A stretch of DNA of 64,000 nucleotides from NCBI GenBank assembly GCA_035315065.1, contig DATFYM010000203.1, forward strand, positions 1 through 64,000, in the 5' to 3' direction. Each line of letters starts with the position of its first letter. Position 1 is the stretch's first letter. Under the pieces are notes generated by a model, which was not told the origin of the DNA, searched no databases, and saw only the letters and a list, made by a program, of their open reading frames with translations. This DNA comes from DATFYM01 sp035315065 (lineage in GTDB: Bacteria; Acidobacteriota; Terriglobia; UBA7540). Position numbers and translations under genes: made by a program. This document shows positions 39,497 to 48,579 of this stretch, in pieces.

Positions 39497-42400
39497 CATC
39501 GTCGTAGCTGGCGCCACCCTGGGCGCATTTGGGTAAGCGGCGTGCTCTGCGCGGTCGCGATGTGTCCATTCATGCTGCGTGGTCAGGCGACGGGCTCGCC
39601 GGCATATTCCAAACTCACCACCCTGCTGGCGAACCTGGCGCGCGCCGTCCCGCAGGAACTCGGTCCCGTCACCGGCCCGCTGGGGCAGGTGACGCCGACG
39701 GCGCCCATGGAATCAGCCAAGCCCCTCGACAGGGAGGCCCTGCCCAAGCCGGTGCGCGACGCCATGCATGGCCGCCTGCTGCGCATTAACTCGCGCGACG
39801 AAGTGCAGGTCTACATCCTCATGCCGGTGACGGACGCGAACCTCAGCGGGCTCAGATCGAGCGGCGTCACCATTGAGATCACCGACGCGGCGCACCGGCG
39901 CGTGCAGGCGCGCATTCCCGTTTCGCGCCTTCAAGCCGTGGCGGAATTGCCTTTCGTCAACTTTGTGCGACTGCCCAGCTACGGCGTCCACCTGACGGGA
40001 TCGGTCGATACGGAAGGCGACGCCATCCTGTCGGCCAGTCAGGCACGGCAACAACTGGGTGTGGACGGCACCGGCGTGCGCGTCGGGGTGATTTCCGACG
40101 GCCTCAAGGGAGTTTTTGGCCCCTGCCCCTCGCCCGGCGTGTCGTGTACAGTTCAGGGTGCCCCCGGCGGACCCATTTCCACCGGTGATCTGCCCAGCGC
40201 CACGGGCACGCGAAACTCGTCCGGGACACTGATTTCGTCCAGCGGTGGTATCACCGGAACACCGTTCCCGTCGGGCGGCGACCTGGAAGGGCTTCCACCG
40301 GCTAGCCCGCCGTGCGGCTTTGCGGGCGCGGGCGCCGAGGGGACCGCGCTGCTCGAAATCGTCCACGATATCGCCCCCAACGCGCGGTTGTCGTTCGCCA
40401 ATTTCAGTAGCAGCATGGACTTCCAGAATGCGGTTAACTTTCTAGCCTCGTCGAACGACGTTGTGGTGGACGACATCGCGTTCCTTGGTGAGCCCGACGA
40501 TGGCACGAGTTCGGTTTCCACCAGCAGCGCCGCTGCGCTGAACAGCCTGTCGAACCCCATCCGCGGGTACTTCACCTCCGCCGGCAACTTCGCTATCGGT
40601 CACTACTACGGCCTTTACAACGACTCCGGCGTCAACGGCAGCACCATTACCGGCATCAATAACTCCGGCGACTTGCATTTGTTCCAGCAGGCCGACGACA
40701 CGTCCGTTCAGCCGCCGCTGGTGACCACCGACGTGCTGGGGCTCGGCCCCGAGCCCCACAACGTGATCCGACTCCCGTCCGCCGCCGAAGCGGTGATCTT
40801 TCTCACTTGGGACGATACCTTCGGAGCCTCGGCCAACAATTACGATCTTTACCTGGTGCAGCAGAGCACCGGCAAGGTGGTGGCTAGCAGCACGGATGCC
40901 CAGAATGGCAGCCAGGACCCGGTGGAGGCCATCGATTACACAAACAACACCGGAGCCCAGGACTTTTTCCATATTGTTGTGCAAAACGTTGGAAATCGGG
41001 CGCAGGCGAAGCATCTCAACATCTTTACCTTCCAGCCGGGGTGTGCCACCACCGGCCCCAGCCCGCTAGCGCCGCCGGGACACGAGCGGCACAACTTCAA
41101 CACGGCCACACGCAGCCTCGCCGCACAGAGTGACGCCGGCGGATCGCCGGTGAGCGTGACTTCCGTGGGCGCCATCTGTTCTGCCAGCACGATGGCAGCG
41201 ACGACTCGCCCCACCGACGCGTCGTGCGCCGACACCACCAACTCCACCATCGAGTATTTCAGCAGCCAGGGGCCGACCATCGACGGGCGTCTAAAGCCCG
41301 AGATTTCCGGCATTGACGGGGTCTCCATCACCGCGGCGGGGCAATTCGAGAACCCCTTCTTTGGGACGTCCGCTGCCGCGCCGCACCTGGCAGGCATCGC
41401 CGCCCTGCTCCTGCAGGCCGCGCCCTGCCTGCTGAATGGCGCGAGCGGCGCGGTGAACAACGCCAATGCCCGCGGCGACCTGCGCAGCTTGATTTTGAAC
41501 AACGCGTCGCCGCTTCAGGATTCGAGCGGCACCATTCCCAACCAGACGTTTGGTTACGGCCGGGCTGATGCCTTGGCCTCGGCCGAGCAGACCCTCCCTG
41601 TCTATGGCGGACCTCCCACACTCACGATAAGCGGCAACACGCCCACCGGCGCGAGCCTGACGGCAGCGCAACTCGGCTTCGGCGATCCCGACATGTGCCC
41701 GCTGACGACGCTGAACTGGAGCGGAGGCTGCGGCACGGGACCCGGCTCCGCCATGAGCTGTCCGTTTGGCCAGAACAACGTCAGCGTGATGGCCAGCAAC
41801 AACGGCGTCTCATTCTCGCCGGCGGCCAACGTTCAGATTGTGGTGACCAACTTTTCGATGGGGGTCGCGCCGGGCTCCGGGACGGTGAAGGCCGGCGAAG
41901 CCGCTACCTACACGGTTACCGTTACCCCGCAGGGTGGGGCGTTCAGCAACGCGATCACGCTCGCCTGCACCAGTTCCACCTTGCCCGCGAGCACAAGCTG
42001 CTCCTTCAACCCCGCCGTGGTTACACCAGGATCATCGGTGGCCCAGTCGATGCTGACCATTTCGACGACGGGGACCGCCGCCGCGTCGCGCGCGGACACC
42101 ACGCCCTGGCAGCACCTGTGGCGACGGTCGCCGTTTGTCAGCCGCGCACGCGCGATCCCCGTGGCATTGTGGTTGGGCGTGGCGATATTGACCCTGCTGG
42201 GCTGGCCAGTAGTGAGATGGGGAGCGAGACCGGCCCGACTGGCTTCGAGAGGCTGGCTTGCCGCCTTGGGTGCGGCGTCGATGGCGCTGGCGCTGGTCGC
42301 CCTTCAGTTATCGTGTGGCGGCGGTAGCAGCGGTAGCCCGCCGCCACCGGCCCCGTCGGCGAGCCTGAGCGTAAGCAGCCTAAGCTTCAGTACCCAGACC

Positions 42401-42748
42401 GTCGGGGCCACCAGCGCGTCGCAGGCCGTGACCTTGTCGAATACCGGTAACGCCGCCCTCACCATCACCGGCATCGCCGCGAGTGGCGATTTTGCCGAAT
42501 CCAACAACTGCGGCGCTTCGGTGGCTGCCGCCGCCAATTGCACCATCAATGTCACTTTCACGCCCACGCAAGGCGGCTCGCGCAGCGGGACGCTCAGCAT
42601 TAGCGACAATGCTGGTACCAGCCCGCAGAGCGTCGGCCTCACCGGCACGGGCCAGGAGCCGACGCCGGCGGGGAATTACTCGATCGGCATCACCGGCACT
42701 TCCGGCACTCTGGCGCAATCGAGCACGGCGACGCTAGTGGTGCAATGA
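39479..42748 (+). CDS. Exported S8-like serine protease with Ig-like and choice-of-anchor repeats
   Basis: A 1089-residue secreted protein. A signal peptide (W-V-S-G-V-L-C-A-V-A-M-C) is followed by a propeptide-like part and a subtilisin-fold domain: Asp207 (V-I-S-D-G-L), Ser631 (F-F-G-T-S-A-A-A-P-H). Where subtilases have H-G-T, this protein reads A-E-G-T-A-L-L-E-I-V-H-D, so Glu287 takes the histidine position, as in a subgroup of large S8-like proteins. Then come an Ig-like domain (~785-865), two hydrophobic segments (~900-920 and ~935-955, ending L-S-C-G-G-G) and one ASPM/HYDIN-type choice-of-anchor D domain. It ends G-T-S-G-T-L-A, a usual natural end for such proteins. Confidence 0.82.
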   Translation: MSFARSHRRSWRHPGRIWVSGVLCAVAMCPFMLRGQATGSPAYSKLTTLLANLARAVPQELGPVTGPLGQVTPTAPMESAKPLDREALPKPVRDAMHGRLLRINSRDEVQVYILMPVTDANLSGLRSSGVTIEITDAAHRRVQARIPVSRLQAVAELPFVNFVRLPSYGVHLTGSVDTEGDAILSASQARQQLGVDGTGVRVGVISDGLKGVFGPCPSPGVSCTVQGAPGGPISTGDLPSATGTRNSSGTLISSSGGITGTPFPSGGDLEGLPPASPPCGFAGAGAEGTALLEIVHDIAPNARLSFANFSSSMDFQNAVNFLASSNDVVVDDIAFLGEPDDGTSSVSTSSAAALNSLSNPIRGYFTSAGNFAIGHYYGLYNDSGVNGSTITGINNSGDLHLFQQADDTSVQPPLVTTDVLGLGPEPHNVIRLPSAAEAVIFLTWDDTFGASANNYDLYLVQQSTGKVVASSTDAQNGSQDPVEAIDYTNNTGAQDFFHIVVQNVGNRAQAKHLNIFTFQPGCATTGPSPLAPPGHERHNFNTATRSLAAQSDAGGSPVSVTSVGAICSASTMAATTRPTDASCADTTNSTIEYFSSQGPTIDGRLKPEISGIDGVSITAAGQFENPFFGTSAAAPHLAGIAALLLQAAPCLLNGASGAVNNANARGDLRSLILNNASPLQDSSGTIPNQTFGYGRADALASAEQTLPVYGGPPTLTISGNTPTGASLTAAQLGFGDPDMCPLTTLNWSGGCGTGPGSAMSCPFGQNNVSVMASNNGVSFSPAANVQIVVTNFSMGVAPGSGTVKAGEAATYTVTVTPQGGAFSNAITLACTSSTLPASTSCSFNPAVVTPGSSVAQSMLTISTTGTAAASRADTTPWQHLWRRSPFVSRARAIPVALWLGVAILTLLGWPVVRWGARPARLASRGWLAALGAASMALALVALQLSCGGGSSGSPPPPAPSASLSVSSLSFSTQTVGATSASQAVTLSNTGNAALTITGIAASGDFAESNNCGASVAAAANCTINVTFTPTQGGSRSGTLSISDNAGTSPQSVGLTGTGQEPTPAGNYSIGITGTSGTLAQSSTATLVVQ

Positions 42749-42754
42749 GCGAAG

Positions 42755-42905
42755 ACGAATCCACAGATTACACAGATTGCACAGATAGAAAAGCTCTCAG
42801 TAATCAGCTATCAGCAAAGCGCGTCTTGCTGATAGTCGATTGCCGATAGCTGACTATAGTTGACTGCTGTTTCAATCTGTGTAAATCTGCGTAATCTGTG
42901 GATTG
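42755..42905. repeat. Composite spacer: 'CACAGATTACACAG' outer, 'AGCTATCAGC' inner inverted arms
   Basis: The outer arms are AATCCACAGATTACACAGAT (42758 on) and AATCTGCGTAATCTGTGGAT (about 42884-42903); inside are AATCAGCTATCAGC and GCCGATAGCTGACTATAG. This is the nested arrangement also seen at 11022-11215. Confidence 0.88.
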
Positions 42906-42918
42906 AGTGTTCGGGCGT

Positions 42919-43746
42919 TCAGGGTGTCGCCGGCTGCGGCTTGCGAATAAGGCGGCGAAGGTCGGGCCAGAACTCTTTGAGTTCGAAGCCCACCGTGTCC
43001 CAGGCTATTTGCGTCCACCAAACGCTGACGTTGTTGGAGAGGTTCCGGTCCTCCCGGGGATGGTAGAGGTTGGAAATCGCTCCGGCGAGAGCGTTGCCGC
43101 CGATCTCGGAAACGTTGAACTCGCGTTTCCCGGAATCGCTGCGAGTGACAAAGATGCGGGCAAGAGCGTAAGCCGTGCGCCGAAAGAATCCTCCGGTCCC
43201 CAACTGGTAGTAGCGAGGGTCCTGGTGTAGCAGCGATGGAACGAGGGCGTTGGACATGAAGTTGCCGGCCGCAGTGTCGCCATAGCCGACTGCGTAGCGC
43301 TTCGCGTAACCGCGAAAGCCCTGGCCAAAAGATGGCTCATCGTTCTGACCCTGGCCGATGAGGGCGACGACGCCTACGAAGGGATATTCAACCGGGTCGA
43401 AAGTTCCTTCGGCCACCAGCTTGAATTTTTCCCCGACCGTGAGCGGTGGCAGGTGGGTCGCGTTCTCCACCGTCAGATAATTGGGCAGGGTGTAAAGAAG
43501 CCGATCGTTCTTGGGGCTGTTTTGCTGTACGGGCGGAGGGTCGTCGTTACTCTTTGCGTCAGTCTTGGCCGGGGCCGGCGAGGAAGCCTGGCCCGCCTGA
43601 GCCGATGGAGCTGCCGCCGCGGATTGGGTCGAAACAACCGGCGCCGACGGTTGTTGCTGTGCCGGCAATGGAAAAGCCCATAAAAGGGCAAGAATTACAT
43701 TAGCCCCCAGAGTCTGCGCCGGTCTCCGTCGAAATTGGTCGATCAT
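42919..43746 (-). CDS. Acidobacterial conserved exported protein
   Basis: A 275-residue protein. An N-terminal hydrophobic segment (V-I-L-A-L-L-W-A-F-P-L-P-A-Q) is a signal peptide; a Gln/Ala/Pro-rich linker follows. The conserved part begins L-P-N-Y-L-T-V-E and contains S-F-G-Q-G-F-R-G-Y-A-K-R-Y, L-H-Q-D-P-R-Y-Y-Q-L-G-T-G and T-R-S-D-S-G, ending F-W-P-D-L-R-R. I know this pattern as a conserved hypothetical of acidobacteria, without an assigned role. Glycine-rich, possibly amphipathic segments hint at an outer-membrane association (inference). Confidence 0.8.
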   Translation of the reverse strand: MIDQFRRRPAQTLGANVILALLWAFPLPAQQQPSAPVVSTQSAAAAPSAQAGQASSPAPAKTDAKSNDDPPPVQQNSPKNDRLLYTLPNYLTVENATHLPPLTVGEKFKLVAEGTFDPVEYPFVGVVALIGQGQNDEPSFGQGFRGYAKRYAVGYGDTAAGNFMSNALVPSLLHQDPRYYQLGTGGFFRRTAYALARIFVTRSDSGKREFNVSEIGGNALAGAISNLYHPREDRNLSNNVSVWWTQIAWDTVGFELKEFWPDLRRLIRKPQPATP

Positions 43747-44113
43747 CGTTACTTGCTATCCCCACTTCCTGCGATCGGCCCCTACAAGCCACTCCGATGC
43801 AGATTCCGATGCAGAATTCGTTTAGATCAGTCTCGTCCCACCTTGGATTCACAAAAAGGCCGGGGATTTGCTTCAGAATGCGGTCCCCAGAACGAGTTGC
43901 GTCGGCCAGATGGGACTCGAAATTGCCGACTGCCTTTGCCGGGGTCACCGGCAAAGTATCGTGCGCACGAGACTCCCACCGCATGGTCTGGTGCGCCAAG
44001 TAGTATTCGCCGGGAGCTTGCACGGAGTTCCAAAAACTGTTGGAACCACTGCGCGCTACGATGAATCGGAGATCACGTAGACCCAAACGCTGTGGATTGG
44101 AAGCGGGAATTCT
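43747..44113. other. Spacer without a confident gene
   Basis: About 370 bases. A minus-strand frame of ~128 codons (44086-43700) runs through here, but it reads through 43747, has no family signature and resembles repeat-derived frames (with C-I-G-I-C-I-G-V from a CATCGGAATCTGCATCGG-like stutter). CCGGGGTCACCGGCAAAG at about 43939 contains a short dyad. No call. Confidence 0.4.
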
Positions 44114-44130
44114 GGTAGGATATTCCTACC
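44114..44130. promoter_or_regulatory. Palindromic operator candidate before the AbrB-PIN pair
   Basis: GGTAGGA-TAT-TCCTACC is a perfect 7-bp inverted repeat with a 3-base centre, ending 14 bases before the antitoxin ATG. AbrB-fold antitoxins bind such palindromes, and TAGGAT within it could be the minus-10 box, which fits autorepression. Confidence 0.6.
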
Positions 44131-44144
44131 GAGGTGTTTTGGGT

Positions 44145-44492
44145 ATGAGCACCGAGTGCGAAGAAATCGTTCTGGAGTATTTGACCACTACGGTAATTGG
44201 TGAGAAAGGGCAAGTCACAGTGCCGAAGCGGTTTCGCGAAGAGTTAGGTCTCGACGCGGGGGCGCCTTTTGCTGTGCTGCGCTTGGGCGAGGGCCTGATC
44301 CTGTTGCCGCAACAGCAACGTTTCGAACAATTGTGCCGGCGAGTGAGCTCCACTCTGGCCGGCGCCGGCCTGGAACCCGAGGCAGTTTTGGCAACGCTGC
44401 CGGAAGCGCGGGGGCGCGTTTTTGCGCGGCACTATGGCCGGACGGCGTCCAAGAGGCCTGCCCGGCAACATCGAGAGCCGCGCCGATCGTGA
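44145..44492 (+). CDS. AbrB/MazE-type antitoxin
   Basis: A 115-residue protein from the ATG at 44145 (GAGGT 13 bases upstream). The swapped-hairpin AbrB fold is clear at residues ~15-50: T-V-I-G-E-K-G-Q-V-T-V-P-K-R-F-R-E-E-L-G-L, then A-P-F-A-V-L-R-L. The C-terminal half is helical and basic and should bind the toxin. It is the first gene of a two-gene operon and overlaps the PIN gene by 4 bases (GTGA). Confidence 0.85.
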   Translation: MSTECEEIVLEYLTTTVIGEKGQVTVPKRFREELGLDAGAPFAVLRLGEGLILLPQQQRFEQLCRRVSSTLAGAGLEPEAVLATLPEARGRVFARHYGRTASKRPARQHREPRRS

Positions 44493-44959
44493 CTGGCCGT
44501 CGATCAATCCGCTTGTTCCTTGACTCCAATGTCGTCACAGGCGGGATGGTGTCACCCTGGGGGTTGGACAAAGCGGTGCTCTCACTTTGCGCGGCCAGGA
44601 TTTGCCGGCTGGTTTTGGCGGACGTGGTCCGTGACGAGGTTGAAGAGAACCTGCTGCTTCACGCCGAAAGATTGCCTCCGCCGGACGCGCGGCAGCTTCT
44701 CGACGATTACCATCGTCTGATCAGTTTGACCGCGCCGGAATTGGTTCCTTACCCGGACGGGGATTTGGTGCGGGCAAATCGACACCTGATCCGGCACGCC
44801 GCCGACGTCCCGGTGCTTCTCTCCGCTGTCCAGTCCCGACCTGATTGGCTGTTGACTCACAACATCAAGCATTTCAGTCCGACGGTGGCGCGGAGGACCG
44901 GCCTAAGGATCGCCACTCCGAGCGAATTCTTTCGGACGCTCTCTTCGTTGCTTAAGTGA
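44489..44959 (+). CDS. PIN-domain toxin
   Basis: A 156-residue PIN-domain nuclease from the GTG at 44489, coupled to the antitoxin. Acidic residues fit the family: Asp in R-L-F-L-D-S-N-V-V, Glu in V-R-D-E-V-E-E-N, and Asp in H-A-A-D-V-P-V-L-L-S-A plus L-L-T-H-N-I-K-H-F near the end. In this PIN subgroup the last block reads L-T-H-N rather than T-D-D. VapC-like RNA cleavage is the expected activity. Confidence 0.82.
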   Translation: MTGRRSIRLFLDSNVVTGGMVSPWGLDKAVLSLCAARICRLVLADVVRDEVEENLLLHAERLPPPDARQLLDDYHRLISLTAPELVPYPDGDLVRANRHLIRHAADVPVLLSAVQSRPDWLLTHNIKHFSPTVARRTGLRIATPSEFFRTLSSLLK

Positions 44960-45035
44960 GGTGGCCTGGGAGCGAGCCCGGCCTGACTGAATGACAGGCC
45001 GCATTTGACATCAACTATGATCGGAGAAGGAAATC

Positions 45036-45557
45036 ATGACCACGCGACCGAAAGCAACTGAATACGCGCCCTATTATGGCAAGTACATTAGTCTCGTCCC
45101 CGACGGTGATATCGTCGCTCTGTTGGAGGAGCAGTTGCGCGGCACCACCGCCCTCTTATCGGCCGTCAGCGAACAGCAGGCTGACTATCGCTATGCGCCG
45201 GAGAAGTGGACGGTGAAGCAGGTGCTCGGGCACCTGACCGATACGGAACGGATCTTCGCCTACCGCGCGCTACGGATTTCTCGTCATGATGCGACGCCGA
45301 TCGAGGGCTTCGAGCAGGACGACTACGTGCGGTATGGCCCCTTCGAGATCTGCAGGATGACCGACCTGGTGGAGGACTTTGCCGCCGTCCGGCGGGCGAC
45401 CCTGAGTCTGTTCCGCCGCCTCGATGCGGAGGCGTGGCAGCGTCGGGGCACCGCCAACCAGAACGAGGTCACCGTGCGGGCGCTGGCCTACTGCATCGCC
45501 GGCCACGAGCTTCACCACCTGGCAATCCTCAAGGACAAGTATCGCTTGGTTGCTTAG
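45036..45557 (+). CDS. DinB-family protein
   Basis: A 173-residue four-helix-bundle protein of the DinB/YfiT superfamily. The three metal-ligand histidines are present in the usual layout: V-K-Q-V-L-G-H-L-T-D-T-E, then A-G-H-E-L-H-H-L-A near the C-terminus, and Y-A-P-E-K-W-T marks the family start. Members include bacillithiol- and mycothiol-transferases; the substrate here is not known. GGAGAAGGA precedes the ATG. Confidence 0.88.
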   Translation: MTTRPKATEYAPYYGKYISLVPDGDIVALLEEQLRGTTALLSAVSEQQADYRYAPEKWTVKQVLGHLTDTERIFAYRALRISRHDATPIEGFEQDDYVRYGPFEICRMTDLVEDFAAVRRATLSLFRRLDAEAWQRRGTANQNEVTVRALAYCIAGHELHHLAILKDKYRLVA

Positions 45558-45586
45558 TGGTACATTTCACAAATACGGTGACGATG

Positions 45587-45700
45587 CACGCGGGGTTCGG
45601 GATTGGGAGTTCGGGGTTCGCAGAACAAATTCCCGAACCGCAACCTTCCCAATCCTTCCGCCTTCTGGCTCCGCCTTCTGGCTCCTTGACTCCCATTCCC
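45587..45700. repeat. Spacer repeat of 'GGGTTCGGGATTGG' words in inverted arms
   Basis: GGGGTTCGGGATTGGGAGTT on the left and ATTCCCGAACCGCAACC on the right pair up. TTCTGGCTCCGCCTTCTGGCTCC is a further short tandem repeat before the M16 gene. Confidence 0.7.
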
Positions 45701-45798
45701 GCATGGAATATGCTTGCCGGCTTATCGGAGCAGCAGGATGGGGAACTCGTGTAGCCCCGAGCAATGGAGTCGGAAACGACTCATCTTAGGAGGATTCC

Positions 45799-48516
45799 AT
45801 GCGGGTACATCGGCCGATGTTGTTGCTATTGGTCCTTGCTTGCGGCGCGTTAGCGCAGGCGCAGGATATTGACATTCCCTACCAGAAGTTCGTGCTCGAG
45901 AACGGTCTTACGCTGATCGTGCACGAGGACCACAAGGCGCCGATTGTCGCCGTGAACCTGTGGTACCACGTCGGCTCCAAGAACGAAAAGCCAGGGAAGA
46001 CGGGCTTCGCGCACCTCTTCGAGCACCTGATGTTCGGCGGCAGCCAACACGCTATGGGAAGTTACATCAAAGCGATGGAAAAGGTGGGCGCCACCGACCT
46101 GAATGGCACCACTTATTTCGACCGCACGAACTTCTTCGAGAACGTGCCGACCTCGGCGCTCGACTACGCGCTGTGGATGGAGTCGGACCGGATGGGATTC
46201 CTCGACTTGAGCCAGAAGACGCTGGACCTCCAGCGCGGCGTGGTGGAAAACGAGAAGCGGCAAGACGAGAACCAGCCGTACGATCTCACGGAGGAATACA
46301 TTCCGGAAAACACCTATCCCGCCGGGCACCCCTACTCCTGGGATGTCATCGGAGAGATGGCAGACCTGGACGCGGCGTCGTTCAAAGACGTGCAGGAATG
46401 GTTCAAGACGTATTACGGACCGTCGAACGTGGTGCTGGTGCTGGCCGGCGACATCGACGCCAAGACGGCGCGGGAGAAGGTGGAAAAGTACTTTGGCAGC
46501 ATTCCGCCCGGACCGCCGGTGACCCACCAGCAGGTCTGGATCGCCAAGATGACCGGGGCCCACCGCGAGATCACCCAAGAACATGTTCCGTTGCCGCGCG
46601 TCTACATGGTGTGGAACGTGCCGCAGTTTGGCAGCGCCGACGCTGATTACCTGGACTTGGTTAGTGCCTGCCTGGGCGCGGGCAAGACCTCGCGGCTGTA
46701 CAAACGGCTGATCTACGACGACCAGATTGCCAGCGACGTGACGGTCTACAACGAAACCCGCGAAATCGGCGGCCAGTTCTACATCCAGGTGACGGCACGG
46801 CCTGGGCACAACCTGGATGAGATCGAAAAAGAAGTTGACGAGGAGTTGGCACGATTCCTCAAAGAAGGACCCACGTCCACCGAGTTGGAGCGCGTGCGAA
46901 CGCGGTACACGGCGAACTTCCTGCGCGGCGTTGAGCGCATCGGCGGGTTCGGCGGAAAATCCGACCGGCTGGCGCAGTATGCGGTCTACGGCGGCGACCC
47001 GGGCGGCTACAAGGTGACACTGCAACGAGTGCGGGAGGCAACCGCCGAAGATCTGAAATCGGCGGCCAACCGCTGGCTTGGGGACGGGGTCTACATCGCC
47101 GACGTGCAGCCGTTCCCCGATTACAAGACCGCCTCGGGTGGCGCGGACCGCTCCCAAGCGCCGACCCTCGGCTCGCCGCCCGAGTTGAAGCTGCCCAAAC
47201 TCCAGAGGGCCACCCTTTCCAACGGGCTCAAGGTGATTCTCGCCGAGCGGCACGGAGTTCCGCTAGTGAATTTCTGGTTGGCCACCGACGCCGGCTACGC
47301 GGCGGATCAATTCGCTACGCCGGGAACCGCGAAGCTTACCGGAACCCTGCTCATCGACGGCACGAGCACGCGCAACGCGCTCGAGATTAGCGACCAAACG
47401 GCTTTGCTCGGCGCCCAGCTTCAGGGTTATTCCAATCTGGACTTCTCGTTCGTGCGGCTCTCGGCGCTGAAGTCCAAGCTCGATCCCTCACTCGACCTGT
47501 TTGCCGATGTCATCCTCCATCCCTCGTTTCCGGAGGCTGACTTCAAGCGCGAGCAGAAGCTGCAACTGGACGCCATTCAACAGGAGCAGAGTGAGCCCAT
47601 CGCGATGGCCCTGCGTGTTTTCCCCGGCCTCCTTTATGGGCGAGGTCATGCTTACGGCAGTCCGCTGACGGGATCGGGCACCGCCGCCAGCGTGCAGAAG
47701 CTCACGCGCGACGACTTGGTGAAGTTCCACGAGGTGTGGTTCCGGCCCAACAACGCGACGTTGGTGGTGGCGGGCGATGCCACACTCGCCGAGCTGACGC
47801 CCAAGCTGGAAAAGCTGTTTGCCGGCTGGAAGTCGGGCGGGATCCCGGTGAAGAACGTCTCCGCCGTTAAGCTCCCGCCCAAACCCGCAGTCTACATCGT
47901 GGACAAGCCCGGCGCCGAGCAGTCGGTGATCCTCGCCGGAACCGTCGACATGCCGCCTAACACACCGGAGGAAATAGCCATTCAGGCTATGAATGACGAC
48001 CTTGGCGGCACTTTCAGCTCGCGGCTCAATATGAATTTGCGTGAGGACAAGCACTGGGCTTACGGAGCCGGCAGTTTCCTTGTGGGCGCACGCGCGCAAC
48101 GGCCTTTCATCGCCTACGCGCCAGTCCAGACGGACAAGACCAAGGAGTCGCTGGTGGAAGTCAACAAGGAACTGCGGGCCATACTGACGGACCGGCCGGT
48201 AACGGCGGAGGAGTTGGCGCGGATCAAGGCGAACGAAACGCTCAGCCTGCCGGGTTCGCGGGAGACGCTCAACGAGGTCGGATCCTCCATCACCGAGTTG
48301 GTGCAATACGGCTGGCCCGACGACTATTACGACACCATGACGGGCAAGATCAGTGCGTTGACCACTAGCGATCTGGACGCTGCCGCCAAGCAGGTGGTCC
48401 ATCCTGACAACCTCGTGTGGGTGGTGGTCGGCGACCGCGCCAAGATTGAAGCAGGAATCCGGGAATTGGGCTACGGCGAAATCCGGTTCATCGATGCTGA
48501 CGGAAATCCGATTTGA
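45799..48516 (+). CDS. Exported M16-family zinc peptidase (tandem-domain)
   Basis: A 905-residue pitrilysin-type metallopeptidase. A signal peptide (L-L-L-L-V-L-A-C-G-A-L-A-Q-A) leads to the first M16 unit with the inverted zinc motif H-L-F-E-H at residues 72-76 and the downstream E-N-E-K-R Glu. The second M16 unit (from about residue 465, L-S-N-G-L-K-V-I-L-A-E) lacks the HxxEH motif, as is normal for the structural half. Together the halves make a clam-shell that degrades short unfolded peptides in the periplasm. AGGAGG stands before the ATG. Confidence 0.93.
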   Translation: MRVHRPMLLLLVLACGALAQAQDIDIPYQKFVLENGLTLIVHEDHKAPIVAVNLWYHVGSKNEKPGKTGFAHLFEHLMFGGSQHAMGSYIKAMEKVGATDLNGTTYFDRTNFFENVPTSALDYALWMESDRMGFLDLSQKTLDLQRGVVENEKRQDENQPYDLTEEYIPENTYPAGHPYSWDVIGEMADLDAASFKDVQEWFKTYYGPSNVVLVLAGDIDAKTAREKVEKYFGSIPPGPPVTHQQVWIAKMTGAHREITQEHVPLPRVYMVWNVPQFGSADADYLDLVSACLGAGKTSRLYKRLIYDDQIASDVTVYNETREIGGQFYIQVTARPGHNLDEIEKEVDEELARFLKEGPTSTELERVRTRYTANFLRGVERIGGFGGKSDRLAQYAVYGGDPGGYKVTLQRVREATAEDLKSAANRWLGDGVYIADVQPFPDYKTASGGADRSQAPTLGSPPELKLPKLQRATLSNGLKVILAERHGVPLVNFWLATDAGYAADQFATPGTAKLTGTLLIDGTSTRNALEISDQTALLGAQLQGYSNLDFSFVRLSALKSKLDPSLDLFADVILHPSFPEADFKREQKLQLDAIQQEQSEPIAMALRVFPGLLYGRGHAYGSPLTGSGTAASVQKLTRDDLVKFHEVWFRPNNATLVVAGDATLAELTPKLEKLFAGWKSGGIPVKNVSAVKLPPKPAVYIVDKPGAEQSVILAGTVDMPPNTPEEIAIQAMNDDLGGTFSSRLNMNLREDKHWAYGAGSFLVGARAQRPFIAYAPVQTDKTKESLVEVNKELRAILTDRPVTAEELARIKANETLSLPGSRETLNEVGSSITELVQYGWPDDYYDTMTGKISALTTSDLDAAAKQVVHPDNLVWVVVGDRAKIEAGIRELGYGEIRFIDADGNPI

Positions 48517-48579
48517 GAGTCGACTCCGACGTTGTTCGAGGCAGCCCGCGGAGGTACAATTGTAAATGGGGGCCACACT

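Noticed and set aside
43700..44086. 128-codon minus-strand frame
   Set aside because: It covers a stutter sequence and overlaps the start of the conserved exported protein; no support.
45850..47253. 467-codon frame antisense to the M16 peptidase
   Set aside because: No recognisable motif; the opposite strand carries the zinc motif and signal peptide.
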